NCBI GenBank assembly: GCA_030867875.1
Contig: JAOWCC010001634.1
Coordinates: 36,351,867 to 36,415,866 of the forward strand
Direction of reading: 5' to 3'
Source of the DNA: Actinernus sp. WN-2022
Taxonomy: Eukaryota; Cnidaria; Anthozoa; Actiniaria; Actinernidae
Length of the DNA: 64,000 nucleotides
Positions within the stretch are counted from its first letter, which is position 1; each line of letters begins with the position of its first letter. Both the position numbers and the translations under genes were made by a program. Shown here one piece after another: positions 9,235-17,603 of this stretch. Under the pieces are notes generated by a model that made no database searches, was not told where the DNA came from, and was given only the letters and a program-made list of their open reading frames with translations.

Positions 9235-9657
9235 TTATACGAATCGTGTGACAACGTATCCAGTTGCGAACACACTACCACCTAAGGCCACCAATTCGGC
9301 ATTTTTCCTCGAACTAGATGGTCTATAGGAATCGGAGAGTTTCGGCTTTTCCAATTTCGTTTGCAGTATGTGATATACGTGGAGTTTTTTCATTGCGTCG
9401 ATTCTATCGTTAAGACTAACGCGTGCATTGTTTTCTTTCCAGTGGTTCCAGGTGGCTAGTGCTCTTAGTCGTTCTTCTTGTTTTTTTTCGTAGGTAGCCA
9501 TGTCATCATTGAATTTCTCCTGGGCCTTATCATGCCTTGCAATCTCTGCGGCAGTCGCGTTCGGCCCACTAGTTGCTTTCTCGATTTCGTGTGCGGCAAT
9601 ACCAGCAGCGCCGCTTGCTACGGCAAAAGAAACTGCCATAACTATTATCGTTCCCAT
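9235..9657 (-). CDS. Small membrane-associated protein, 140 residues
   Basis: Starts at an ATG with a hydrophobic, alanine/glycine-rich segment (residues 1-22) that could be a membrane anchor. A charged helical middle follows (about 35-105), with KAQEKFNDD and YEKKQEERLRAL likely to form a coiled coil. A short hydrophobic stretch closes the C-terminus (ALGGSVFATGYVV). I do not recognise the family. It sits in a minus-strand run of small genes downstream of the capsid and ATPase genes, which suggests a virion or membrane role. Confidence 0.65.
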   Translation of the reverse strand: MGTIIVMAVSFAVASGAAGIAAHEIEKATSGPNATAAEIARHDKAQEKFNDDMATYEKKQEERLRALATWNHWKENNARVSLNDRIDAMKKLHVYHILQTKLEKPKLSDSYRPSSSRKNAELVALGGSVFATGYVVTRFV

Positions 9658-9672
9658 GGAGATTCGAACCAG

Positions 9673-9891
9673 TTACTCAGCAGGCTTCAAATACCCTTTG
9701 TCCTTTAGGTATTTCTTGGCAGCCAGACTACCAGACAACACTGCTATCCACTTCACGAAGTTCAAAACGCTAGATGAAGGATCGTTAGTCAAGGGTTCCT
9801 TGATTGCTTTCTTTCCGATCCAACCGATACCTGATGCGAGTCCAACCAATATGACAGCTTCCTGTATTGTATTCATAAGTTCGCCAACCAT
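9673..9891 (-). CDS. Small protein with two membrane segments, 72 residues
   Basis: ATG start at 9891. Two hydrophobic stretches are visible (EAVILVGLASGIGWIG and FVKWIAVLSGSLAA), separated by a short polar loop and followed by a lysine-rich tail. It ends only 15 bases before the next gene on the same strand. The family is unknown; it is probably a minor virion membrane protein or holin-sized accessory. Confidence 0.55.
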   Translation of the reverse strand: MVGELMNTIQEAVILVGLASGIGWIGKKAIKEPLTNDPSSSVLNFVKWIAVLSGSLAAKKYLKDKGYLKPAE

Positions 9892-9940
9892 CTCGTCGGA
9901 ACAACGTTTACATCACCGATATGTTGCGTAACTTCAAATG

Positions 9941-10327
9941 CTATATCATACCTTGAGTTTTTAGGTCGCTATGTTTGGTGGTTTCTTTAGTTCCTTTGTT
10001 GCCACCAGTAGATGTATGATAGTCGCCAGTCTCGACTCGTTGTGTTTGAGCGTATCGCTTATACTGGTAGAATAGACTCACCAGTGCTATGCATACTCCG
10101 ACTGCTGCAAACGTGGTGGTAGCTGATATATTGGCTATCCAACTTGGTTCATCGTTCTGACTGTCTACTGGAGTAGCTGCGTCGGTGGGGGCTTCTTTAG
10201 GTAGTCTTCTTCTTTCCGCTATGGCTTTACCGGCAGCGACGCGCTTTGGGTTTTTTTCCTTTTTAGGTGCCGTAGTATTCGACGAGTTTGGTTCTTTTGT
10301 GATGAGGTCATTCGGTGGGGCTTCCAT
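9941..10327 (-). CDS. Basic single-pass membrane protein, 128 residues
   Basis: The open frame begins earlier at a TTG, but the first ATG (10327) starts with MEAPPND. The N-terminal half is rich in lysine and arginine, including KNPKRVAAGKAIAERRRL (about residues 25-42), which could bind DNA or act as a nuclear signal. A single hydrophobic segment follows (ISATTTFAAVGVCIALVSLF, about 68-87), then a polar threonine-rich tail. I remember similar PKRVAAGK proteins near capsid genes of cnidarian Polinton-like elements but cannot verify that here. The start overlaps the end of the upstream 181-residue gene by 20 bases in another frame. Confidence 0.65.
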   Translation of the reverse strand: MEAPPNDLITKEPNSSNTTAPKKEKNPKRVAAGKAIAERRRLPKEAPTDAATPVDSQNDEPSWIANISATTTFAAVGVCIALVSLFYQYKRYAQTQRVETGDYHTSTGGNKGTKETTKHSDLKTQGMI

Positions 10328-10853
10328 CTTGCAGTATGTTGTTAGGTCGAGCAACTTCAATTGGCGTATCGGAAGATGACGACTTATCGACTTCTATGTG
10401 ATTAGCTACGTGGAATATAGCGCTGGCTAGGGCTACGAAGCGACCTGCTTTAAGAGACACCATGCCAGCTAGAGAAGAGATTTCATTACGAATTATGCGA
10501 TCTTCTCTTAAGTCCTTTGACAGGGCTGTTTGGGAATCTATTGGTATAAGGTACGCGATTACGCGAGTAGCTAGGTTCATAGCGTTGTCGACTAAGCATC
10601 CTGCCACTTGTTGGGCCACAACGGCCTGATACCTTCTATATAGCATTTCCAGGTCTTTCTCGGATAGTCTATGTATGTCTCCTAGAGAGTACGCCTTTCC
10701 AAGGTATTCCTTTGTTGTACCAGTAGCGGCCAAGATAGCGAGGGTTTCCCGATGATCATTTGATGGGTCCGAGGCTGCATCCACCGTCGATGCCACATCC
10801 GTTTTGCTGGATTTGAGTGCATCCATTAATTCGTCATCCAAATGTTTATCCAT
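10308..10853 (-). CDS. Hypothetical helical protein, 181 residues
   Basis: ATG start at 10853, directly after the ATPase stop at 10855. It begins with an acidic helix. A helical core at about residues 48-75 reads KEYLGKAYSLGDIHRLSEKDLEMLYRRY in the predicted protein, given here only in part as EYLGKAYSLGDIHRLSEKDL. Two mildly hydrophobic stretches follow (CLVDNAMNLATRVIAYLI and FVALASAIFHVANHI). The function is unknown. Its place between the ATPase and the membrane proteins suggests a structural or assembly role. Confidence 0.7.
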   Translation of the reverse strand: MDKHLDDELMDALKSSKTDVASTVDAASDPSNDHRETLAILAATGTTKEYLGKAYSLGDIHRLSEKDLEMLYRRYQAVVAQQVAGCLVDNAMNLATRVIAYLIPIDSQTALSKDLREDRIIRNEISSLAGMVSLKAGRFVALASAIFHVANHIEVDKSSSSDTPIEVARPNNILQDGSPTE

Positions 10854-10854
10854 C

Positions 10855-11490
10855 TTACTTCAACGTACCGTGACATGTCGTAGGTGAAGGTATATTCAAT
10901 ACGGTGGAAAAGGGATGTCGTAAACAGAAACATATATGTGCAAACTTAGTTTCAAGTTCTGAGACGAACATCTTCTTATTATCCAATGATATGCCAGCCC
11001 CGTAGTCATCGAATAGATCCTTCAACCCCGGTGCACTTGCGATACGAAATGCCACGACGATTGCGCAGTTCTCACGAAAGTTCTTGCATATGCTTTTTTG
11101 CGTTTGCGATGATGCCCAAATCGAAATACCAATGTGACGTGCAGAAAAGGCTAAATCGGATATCTTATTGGTTCTTCCCTTAACGTCCTTGCTTGCCGCA
11201 CAATCATCGAGGATAATGAGCGTATTCGTTCCTTCGAAATAACATGCGCAGTCACCCAAGGTGGCGTCGATATCATTCTGAGAAGGCGCTAGGACAATAA
11301 ATCGTGGATCTCCCTTGCCGAAGCCTTCATAGGTCTTATTGTTATCGTAGGTGGGACAAATCAATACGATATATTCAAACTTAAAGCGAAATGAACCTCT
11401 CAATTGATCGACTATGAACTGAGTCTTTCCACAATTCGTGGGGCCGATTATGAGTGCATTAAAAGGAATTTGTTCTGCCAATGTATCCAT
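10855..11490 (-). CDS. FtsK/HerA-type genome-packaging ATPase (A32-like)
   Basis: This ATPase would pump the element's DNA into the capsid. In 211 residues it shows the Walker A motif GPTNCGKT (16-23), the Walker B motif LIILDD (91-96), and a following SARHIGISIWASSQ segment (about 116-129) with the sensor-type Gln and an Arg. This pattern is typical of the packaging ATPases of Polintons, virophages and nucleocytoplasmic large DNA viruses. The start ATG shares its A with the stop of the capsid gene (TGATG), so the two may be translated together. The frame is intact and the length is usual for the family. Confidence 0.93.
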   Translation of the reverse strand: MDTLAEQIPFNALIIGPTNCGKTQFIVDQLRGSFRFKFEYIVLICPTYDNNKTYEGFGKGDPRFIVLAPSQNDIDATLGDCACYFEGTNTLIILDDCAASKDVKGRTNKISDLAFSARHIGISIWASSQTQKSICKNFRENCAIVVAFRIASAPGLKDLFDDYGAGISLDNKKMFVSELETKFAHICFCLRHPFSTVLNIPSPTTCHGTLK

Positions 11491-12737
11491 CAGTTATAAA
11501 CATTTTGTAGCATCCCCCGTTCAATAGTTGCCTGCGCATCGGAAAGCACGAACATGTGCATGTTCACAATACCTGAGCCTCCAGTGCGATGAATCCTAAG
11601 GCGAATGGATGCTCCAGCATCTTGTTGGGAAAGACCATCTCCATGAGCTACGCTGGTTTGTGAGGTGCGACAATCGATGAGTACGGCAAACTTGTTCTCG
11701 AAGAATTTCTTATGTGTCATGGATGTGGTCGCTTGGCGGGACGACAATCCACAAAACCAATTCTTTGCAGACTTCCATAAATCCTTTGGTAGCATCCCAA
11801 AAGAATATAGAGCGTTAGGAATGCCATTGACGTGTACCTCTACCTTGGTGATTCCTGGATTTACAAACTTCTCACTATCTCTGGTGCCTGCCGCATGGGG
11901 ATCCACGAATAGAAGAAGGATGCCATTGAGAGAGATACGAAGGGTGTTCACGCTTTCAGATACGAGTGTGTCGGTTGCTTGGTTGACTGAGACTGTTTTG
12001 TAATACTCAGCGTGGTTGTACAGGAAGGCTTTTCCGCTGTCGTAGGTACTATTGGCCTGCACCGCGAGATCGAGACTTTCGATGACTTCATATTCGAGCT
12101 CAATGTTCGAAAGCTTGTATGTCCCTACTTTCGTGGTGTCAGATCCGACTATGACGTCAATAGCTGGTGCCAGTGTTAAAAGAAACGCCAACTTATCTCG
12201 AATCGCATGCGGATAGAGGACACCATGAGTTGTGATAATGTCGTGATCGATAGGTATCTTATACGCGCTACCATATGCGGCAAGCGTTGCATTGTCGGCT
12301 GCATCCGATGTGCCTTTATCACCGGCAGCAGAGCGAAGTTTGTTAACATTGTCAGATTGAATGCCCTGCTCTATGCGGTTCTCTCGTTCTGAGGCAGATA
12401 GGTAGAGATCGCTATATACCTGCAGTAGATCAGGTCGACCACAATCTTCTAAGACAGTAGTGCCCATTCTTACGACTCGTTTTGAGACTAGGCATCGGCC
12501 AACGTTGGCCACCAAGCGGTTGTTTGCGTGACCACCGGATAGAGTTATATTGGTACTGAGAGCTAAACTACCAGGTACTAGAAGTCTATTTTCGCCTATC
12601 GCGGGAACCTCTACGATCAAGGTTTCCCCGGGGTTTGCCGTTGATGGGGTGAAAGTTACGCGATGGAACACACGACTGGCTTTGAGGGATCTACCTTCTC
12701 TAGGAGCATAGTCGGGATTGAGATTCGTTGATAACAT
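11490..12737 (-). CDS. mcp: Major capsid protein candidate (double jelly-roll type)
   Basis: 415 residues from the ATG at 12737; the longer open frame starts at a TTG nine codons earlier. The sequence is rich in beta strands and has no membrane segment. Typical pieces are VEVPAIGENRLLVPGSLALS near the start, YDSGKAFLYNHAEYY in the middle and ITKVEVHVNGIPNALYSFGM (about 300-320), followed by FFENKFAVLIDCRTS. The NGIPN and FA-L-ID-R-S patterns recall capsid proteins of polinton-like viruses. Position directly before the packaging ATPase, with a TGATG overlap, supports a virion role. It is shorter than I would expect for classical Polinton capsid proteins. The assignment is by resemblance and context; structure prediction would settle it. 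Confidence 0.75.
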   Translation of the reverse strand: MLSTNLNPDYAPREGRSLKASRVFHRVTFTPSTANPGETLIVEVPAIGENRLLVPGSLALSTNITLSGGHANNRLVANVGRCLVSKRVVRMGTTVLEDCGRPDLLQVYSDLYLSASERENRIEQGIQSDNVNKLRSAAGDKGTSDAADNATLAAYGSAYKIPIDHDIITTHGVLYPHAIRDKLAFLLTLAPAIDVIVGSDTTKVGTYKLSNIELEYEVIESLDLAVQANSTYDSGKAFLYNHAEYYKTVSVNQATDTLVSESVNTLRISLNGILLLFVDPHAAGTRDSEKFVNPGITKVEVHVNGIPNALYSFGMLPKDLWKSAKNWFCGLSSRQATTSMTHKKFFENKFAVLIDCRTSQTSVAHGDGLSQQDAGASIRLRIHRTGGSGIVNMHMFVLSDAQATIERGMLQNVYN

Positions 12738-12790
12738 ATTCGTTCCTGTTGAATGTATGGTCAATACTAATAGTGCGTTGATTGTTCAAT
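12738..12790. promoter_or_regulatory. Divergent promoter region between capsid and coiled-coil genes
   Basis: Only 53 bases separate the two divergent ATGs, so both promoters must overlap here or in the coding ends. The plus-strand start context TTCAATATGG is the same as at the start of the penton-like gene (15531-15541). Confidence 0.45.
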
Positions 12791-13783
12791 ATGGAAGACG
12801 CGATAGACTTCGATCCTACAACCGAAGAAGGTGGCACTGATGTGAATGATCTTACTCCCGAAGAATGGGCTGCGATTAGACCTGAGGATGGTGAGGCAGA
12901 AATGGATTGGTGGAATAGAGCTAAGTATAGATTCAAAAATACGACGAAAGGCATACGTGATAAGTTATGGAAAAATCAGAGTAATTGGGGAAGCAGCTCA
13001 GCTGAGTATATAGAATTGATAAATATAGATGATACTGCGGGGACTACGTTAGCAGAAAGGGAACAACAAGCCGCAGAGGCCTGGGACAAGATCCGTGCTA
13101 GGTTTCCAGAGGTAGACTCAAAGAAGGCTAAGTTCACCGCTAGTTTGGATGAATATGGTAGGGTCGTGGTACGAATGAATAAGGTGAATGCCAAAGGCCA
13201 CTTGCTGGATGACTTCGAAGGTTCAAGATTTCCAAAAACGATTAGAGATATTCTGGGACCACCTGCGGAAGAAGTGATTAGTACGAAAGAGGATACAGTC
13301 GCTGGAAAGGAGAAACAAAAGACTGACGAAATAAACAAGATGGATTCACTAACTAAGGGGACACCAAAATACGAGGTCGCAAAGAATAAGGTAATAGAAC
13401 TAGAGGATCAAGTACAGGAGCTCAATAAAGAAATCGAATCCATCAAAGATCGTATGTCGCTACGAGACCGCGTGAAAGCTCTCTTCAAAAAGCATGGATT
13501 TACGGTGATTGGAGTGTTAGCCGTTGCAGGTGCCGTAATTAGTACCGTCGTTAGTATATTGACAAAAGGCTTGGCTGCGGTCGCTAAGGAAGTCGGTACG
13601 GCTTTGAAGGATCTTGGAAGTAAGGTGGCTAGCATGTTACCTACCGCGATAGGCGCTATTGTGAGTTACATGTTCAAGATAGCGAGTCAAGTCATTCCCT
13701 TCCTTGCCAAGAATGCATGGTTACTTATCGTAGCGGCGGTCATATTCCTAGTAGAGCAATATAAATCGTCGAAACAGCGCTAA
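12791..13783 (+). CDS. Coiled-coil protein with C-terminal membrane segments, 330 residues
   Basis: The first ATG is at 12791; the frame is open from a TTG three codons earlier. The N-terminus is acidic (EDAIDFDPTTEEGG). A charged helix runs from about residue 185 to 225 (ELEDQVQELNKEIESIKDR), then RDRVKALFKKHGFTVIG leads into a long series of hydrophobic and glycine-rich helices. The last segment (LLIVAAVIFLVEQ) is strongly membrane-like, followed by a basic tail. I remember similar FKKHGFTV proteins in cnidarian elements of this kind; the function is unknown. A role in an internal virion membrane or in entry would fit, but this is inference. The stop overlaps the convergent 518-residue gene's stop (CTAA). 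Confidence 0.75.
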   Translation: MEDAIDFDPTTEEGGTDVNDLTPEEWAAIRPEDGEAEMDWWNRAKYRFKNTTKGIRDKLWKNQSNWGSSSAEYIELINIDDTAGTTLAEREQQAAEAWDKIRARFPEVDSKKAKFTASLDEYGRVVVRMNKVNAKGHLLDDFEGSRFPKTIRDILGPPAEEVISTKEDTVAGKEKQKTDEINKMDSLTKGTPKYEVAKNKVIELEDQVQELNKEIESIKDRMSLRDRVKALFKKHGFTVIGVLAVAGAVISTVVSILTKGLAAVAKEVGTALKDLGSKVASMLPTAIGAIVSYMFKIASQVIPFLAKNAWLLIVAAVIFLVEQYKSSKQR

Positions 13784-15336
13784 CGAAATATCATCCATGA
13801 GGCTACGCCAGCCACGATACCCACGATTGCCAAATTGGTTTCGTGACTCGTTGGTGACACATTCTTGTGTGGCTTATCCGTTGTGGCTCCGCTGTCTGTA
13901 GCAGGTTTATGCGTTTTTGGTTTCGAGCCTTCCATAGCAGGTTTATGCGTTTTTGGTTTCGAGCCTTCCATAGGGTCTGGTGGCGGGGGTTTTTCATCGA
14001 GGTTGATATTATCGTTTATTCCTAAACTTAGGCCTGGCTTATTCGACATTTTCAGGTAGTTGTTATAACCCACTATGCTCTTCTTATTGATATTCATATT
14101 GCTGGGTATTAACATACAACCCTTAGCGATCGCTAGGTCGAGACGAGAGTTCGTGTCATTCAGGGCTTTGTTATATTGCACTAAACTATCCCAATCCTTT
14201 TCCATGATGGTATCTCTCAGCAGTTTTTTGAAGTCTTCCTGGACACCGGGTGACAAGCCTGGCGACCCTACGATCGGGACCGTTCCCACGCCCTGGGCTC
14301 CTAGGATACAGAACACGTAGACCTTTACAGATGTGTTAATTCGGACTACCCCAGCCTTAGTCAGCCCCTTGCCCTGCTGCGGAACGAACCAATTGTGCTG
14401 CTTTTTCGCCATTTCGTTGCGATAGAACCGAGTCGGAATATCGAGTGGCCCATTCGTATCAAACCCCCACGACTTATCAGTAAATCTTGCTCGGCGCAGG
14501 GCAAAGTTAACTTCGGCGACTCCAAACTCTCTCCTGAGCCTGTCGTATACGACTGAGTTCCATGGAACGTTGTTGTTCTTATTAAAGATGTTTTCTCTGG
14601 GGAGGGGGACTCCCAATTCAAACAGTAATCGCATGATTGTGTAGTACACATGAAAGCGGTAAAAGCTACGAATGTAATCAGTGATTGGTGCGTCATCTGA
14701 AAGATGGTCATCGAACGACACTCCACAGCCAGCCGTTGCGCACCAAACTACGAAACAGAATTGTTGTTGCCAATGCCTCATTGGTAGAGCGTCTAACCAT
14801 TCTTGCGCTTTTTCGGACTTATCGTCTTTTTCGTCGTCGTTGTCGTTAATGGTGTCAGTAGGAAAATCAAACCCCAGCCCTAGTAAGATATCTCGCGGCT
14901 CTGACGTGAAGAACCGATCCTTCGTTACGTAGATCTTGAGAATTCGCATAAAAGGGTCTATGTCTTTGGCATCGATATTCCAGGGAACGGCTGGAACTGG
15001 ATACTTCGCGTCGGTCCTTTTGAATGGGAGTGGGAAACCCACAACTGCCACGCGTTTTTGCGTCGTCCCGTGTTGCGTAGCAACCAGTGCATCGTTTAGC
15101 TGTTTTCGTACATCTGCTGGTACGAGACCACCAATAAACCAATGTTGTTCACCATCGTAAAACATGATCCTAGTCTCGTACGTCGACTCATCGTGTATGT
15201 CAGACGCTGTTGTCCTAGCTGAGAACTTCTCGAAGTCGGCGTATGGATGTTTTTCCTTAAAGACCGCGAAAGCCTTTGCATTGCGAGGTGCGATATAGTC
15301 GCCCCAATCCCCTTCGAAATGAACTTTTCGCGACAT
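13780..15336 (-). CDS. Large tail-anchored hypothetical protein, 518 residues
   Basis: ATG start at 15336. The N-terminal two thirds look globular. One stretch rich in aromatic residues contains HWQQQFCFVVWCATAGCG, and another reads YRFHVYYTIMRLLFELGVPLP. A proline-rich region follows (EKPPPPDPMEGS) with two exact 12-residue repeats MEGSKPKTHKPA, encoded by a 36-bp tandem duplication. A hydrophobic C-terminal anchor ends the protein (LAIVGIVAGVASWMIF). I believe related proteins recur next to capsid genes in cnidarian Polinton-like elements, from memory only. Size and anchor suggest a virion surface or membrane protein. Confidence 0.75.
   Translation of the reverse strand: MSRKVHFEGDWGDYIAPRNAKAFAVFKEKHPYADFEKFSARTTASDIHDESTYETRIMFYDGEQHWFIGGLVPADVRKQLNDALVATQHGTTQKRVAVVGFPLPFKRTDAKYPVPAVPWNIDAKDIDPFMRILKIYVTKDRFFTSEPRDILLGLGFDFPTDTINDNDDEKDDKSEKAQEWLDALPMRHWQQQFCFVVWCATAGCGVSFDDHLSDDAPITDYIRSFYRFHVYYTIMRLLFELGVPLPRENIFNKNNNVPWNSVVYDRLRREFGVAEVNFALRRARFTDKSWGFDTNGPLDIPTRFYRNEMAKKQHNWFVPQQGKGLTKAGVVRINTSVKVYVFCILGAQGVGTVPIVGSPGLSPGVQEDFKKLLRDTIMEKDWDSLVQYNKALNDTNSRLDLAIAKGCMLIPSNMNINKKSIVGYNNYLKMSNKPGLSLGINDNINLDEKPPPPDPMEGSKPKTHKPAMEGSKPKTHKPATDSGATTDKPHKNVSPTSHETNLAIVGIVAGVASWMIFR
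13901..13972 (-). repeat. 36-bp tandem duplication inside the 518-residue gene
   Basis: Two adjacent identical 36-bp units encode MEGSKPKTHKPA twice and preserve the reading frame. The identity points to a recent duplication. Confidence 0.9.
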
Positions 15337-15537
15337 AGTATCGCTGGTTTTCTTATCCGCGGCACCTGGCCAGGCTATTGTCTGAGAGGGATCTGCAAAT
15401 GGGAATTTCTTCGATCAATCCGTTCGACTCACGTTCGATATTAATACGTATTAAAGTTACGGCGTACACCAATATCGTGAAGTAAAGAATATACGTTAGT
15501 ATCATATCGAAGTAAACTTCGGACTTCTGGCTTCAAT
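15337..15537. promoter_or_regulatory. Divergent intergenic region
   Basis: 201 bp between divergent ATGs of the 518-residue and penton-like genes. It contains AATACGTATT (15444-15453), a short palindrome, and AT-rich stretches that could serve as promoters. No firm motif was identified. Confidence 0.4.
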
Positions 15538-16200
15538 ATGGTAATCTTAAATGTCACCACCACCTCGGCTGACCATACGGTCTACTTCGATCGATCTATT
15601 CTTATCAATAATATTTCGCTAGTTGAGGTCACTTTTGAGAACAGTTGGTGGAACCTAGAAACGGAGGCTACGTTCTCGTGGTCTACCCCCCAAAGCATAA
15701 CACTACCATATAACGTTGCCGTGGGGCACCATGACGTAGCAAGCATACAGATCTACTTCAAGCCCGCAATTGCTGCTGAAATCGTGCGATTCGTAGAAGC
15801 TCTACCGACAAAGGTTTGGATCCTAATCGTAAAGAGCCCGATTCTCCTTAGCAGAAATATCTGCACACTGTTAAATATCGATAAAGGTGGTACGGATGAT
15901 GCGACAATCCCAGTTGGTAGTCATGAGATGAGACTACAAGATATCCACACAGCGTACGTCCACTGCGATGTGGTGAATTCCGATTTCTCACTTCTCGAGG
16001 GAAAGCGATCGCAAGTCCTAGCTAGCATTGAGATCCGAGGTGAGAGGTTTGCAAAGACAACGTATTCTGCGACGCTCCCACTACCTGTCCGAGCTCTAGG
16101 TACAACACGAAACAGCCTTCGTCTGACGATTCGTGATGAGAAAGGCAACGTGGTAGACTTCCGTGGTCGACCCATACGATACGTATTGAAGATTGAGTGA
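15538..16200 (+). CDS. Minor capsid (penton-like) protein candidate, 220 residues
   Basis: ATG start at 15538 in the context TTCAATATGG. The sequence is almost entirely short beta-type segments with no membrane helix, as expected for a jelly-roll fold. The C-terminal part (ATLPLPVRALGTTRNSLRLT, then DEKGNVVDFRG) resembles the end of penton or minor capsid proteins in Polinton-like elements, which often carry I-D/V-D-F-G near the end. The length of 220 residues fits a single jelly roll. It is followed after 19 bases by the next plus-strand gene. The assignment rests on resemblance and context. Confidence 0.6.
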   Translation: MVILNVTTTSADHTVYFDRSILINNISLVEVTFENSWWNLETEATFSWSTPQSITLPYNVAVGHHDVASIQIYFKPAIAAEIVRFVEALPTKVWILIVKSPILLSRNICTLLNIDKGGTDDATIPVGSHEMRLQDIHTAYVHCDVVNSDFSLLEGKRSQVLASIEIRGERFAKTTYSATLPLPVRALGTTRNSLRLTIRDEKGNVVDFRGRPIRYVLKIE

Positions 16201-16219
16201 GTCATACGTATAATATGCG

Positions 16220-16783
16220 ATGGCAAGCGATTCGATTCAAACAATTCCAACGGCGCCGATCTATCCCAATCTACGTTCATCTGAAACTGTTTTGTCTGGA
16301 GATAGCTTTCGGCTACAAAAAGTATGTGACACACTTGCTGAACTCGAACGGCAGGCAAAGCACTACGAAGTCGTTCGTAAAAAATATGCCCGAGCGCGTG
16401 GTATCGTTCACGGGGTTGCTGTGGCCACAGGTAGCTTGAGTGGTGCATTATCCGCTATGGCGTTGGGTTTGACGTTTACGGGGATCGGGATACCTGTGGG
16501 TATTTCATTAGGAAGCATTGGGTTCGTTTGTGCCGTCATTTCGGCCTCGATGTCTATTGCAAGTAAGAAACTTGGTATTCGCGTCTCGAAGCACGAAAAG
16601 ACCGTTATGTTGGCAAAGGCTAAGGCCAATTCCGTGGAAGTCAAAGTCTCAAAGGCTCTAGCCGATGGTAATATTTCAGAAGCCGAGTTCGGAAGTGTTA
16701 TTGATGAAAAATCGAAATACGAATCGCTCAAGCTCGAAATACGACAAAAAAATAAGCAAAAGAAAGAGGGTCAAAAAACGTAG
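16220..16783 (+). CDS. Glycine-rich membrane-segment protein, 187 residues, probable frameshift near the end
   Basis: ATG start at 16220. It begins with a proline-containing leader (TAPIYPNLRS), then a charged helix (KVCDTLAELERQAKHYEVVR), two adjacent glycine/alanine-rich hydrophobic segments (about residues 66-110), and a long charged C-terminal helix. The call ends at a TAG (16781-16783) right after six A. In the -1 frame from this A run the helix continues with VEELRSEIRKEMRAKLG up to a TAA at 16843-16845. That is exactly the kind of sequence expected, so one A may have been lost. I recall this protein type as common in cnidarian elements; its role is unknown, perhaps virion membrane shaping. 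Confidence 0.75.
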   Translation: MASDSIQTIPTAPIYPNLRSSETVLSGDSFRLQKVCDTLAELERQAKHYEVVRKKYARARGIVHGVAVATGSLSGALSAMALGLTFTGIGIPVGISLGSIGFVCAVISASMSIASKKLGIRVSKHEKTVMLAKAKANSVEVKVSKALADGNISEAEFGSVIDEKSKYESLKLEIRQKNKQKKEGQKT

Positions 16784-17035
16784 AAGAACTTCGCTCGGAG
16801 ATCCGAAAGGAAATGAGAGCAAAACTTGGCAGTCTAGTGGGATAAGAATCAACATCTCCTATGAAAGAAACCATCACGGAGTCTATTTTAACTTCACTAA
16901 GTACATCGTATAAATTACCGTGTTGTTTTGCAGTTCGTATGCAAATTTCGAACCAACGCGTGAACGGCGCTAATTAACATACGACAGGTGTTTAAGACAT
17001 AAGTAGAGTATTTTATCATCAAAAATATCGTCTAG

Positions 17036-17127
17036 CACACATGGCCTCAAGGTTCTACGCTAGGTATATGATCGAAAAGGTGGAGCCGATCATATACCTG
17101 GGGTTCGAATCCTACGGGCCATGTGTG
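17036..17127 (+). ncRNA. tRNA-like structured segment with Pol III B-box
   Basis: CACACATGGCC (17036-17046) pairs perfectly with 17117-17127. Inside, AGGTATATGATCG (17062-17074) pairs perfectly with 17087-17099 around a 12-base loop. GGTTCGAATCC at 17102-17112 is a perfect tRNA-type B-box in the place of a T arm. TGGCCTCAAGG at 17042-17052 is a weak A-box. The T stem has only three good pairs and the 13-bp inner stem is too long for an anticodon arm, so this is not an ordinary tRNA. It could be a Pol III-transcribed small RNA, a decayed tRNA, or an insertion of a tRNA-derived sequence. No T run for Pol III termination follows closely. Confidence 0.45.
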
Positions 17128-17252
17128 GTAGATCGGCTTGTGTGATGGAATAATGTCAATCCTGGGTCGGGTGCATGGGTGAAGCTCAAGGGATCTTAAA
17201 TGGGACCCACGGGTGCCGGTTGTGTCTCAACCAGTTAGGACAGGATCCAAAT

Positions 17253-17326
17253 AACAGTAGAACGAATACAGTAGAATGAATACAGTAGAACAAATACTGT
17301 AGAACGAATACAGTAGAACAAATACC
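17253..17326. repeat. 14-bp tandem repeat (ACAGTAGAACGAAT)
   Basis: Five head-to-tail units with single-base variants (AATG, AACA, ACTG). No function is evident. Confidence 0.85.
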
Positions 17327-17355
17327 GTCAAAGCCGGGCCCGGCAAATAAATAAA

Positions 17356-17418
17356 AACCTCTCTAGGAACGAAAAGATGGCAAAGGAAGGAAAAAGGTGA
17401 AAGGTTCCTAGAGAGGTT
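17356..17418. terminator. Hairpin AACCTCTCTAGGAAC with 33-base loop
   Basis: 15 bases at 17356-17370 pair perfectly with 17404-17418. It lies downstream of the glycine-rich gene and upstream of the zinc-ribbon gene, and a T run follows at about 17443. The role could be RNA 3' end formation; alternatively it is a small fold-back repeat. Confidence 0.4.
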
Positions 17419-17502
17419 CTGGTGACACCAGTTTTGGTATTTGTTTTTTTTCACTATCAAATCTTTTTCTTCTCATGGTCTTAAACTAAATTCTTAAATG
17501 AG

Positions 17503-17509
17503 TATATAT
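17503..17509 (+). promoter_or_regulatory. TATA-like box upstream of the zinc-ribbon gene
   Basis: TATATAT lies about 95 bases before the ATG at 17604, a spacing compatible with a Pol II promoter plus a short leader. It is a single motif only. Confidence 0.35.
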
Positions 17510-17603
17510 TGGCGGATGTCCTCGTCACGAATCAGCTGCTTTGGTTAGAACTCTCCCAAAATATTATCAATTAAACATAAACAGTACGAAGTCATATCAC
17601 ACG

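Larger units (their letters stand above)
16846..17540. other. Non-coding block with structured and repeated segments
   Basis: Nearly 700 bp of the Polinton without a gene. It contains the tRNA-like fold at 17036-17127, five copies of a 14-bp repeat at 17253-17326, the palindrome GCCGGGCCCGGC at 17333-17344, and a hairpin at 17356-17418. This density of structure is unlike the rest of the element and suggests regulatory or RNA function. Confidence 0.6.

Noticed and set aside
17041..17122. An ordinary tRNA gene
   Set aside because: The B-box and a 7-bp acceptor-like stem are present, but the T stem has mismatches, no D arm forms, and the inner stem is 13 bp. Reported only as tRNA-like.
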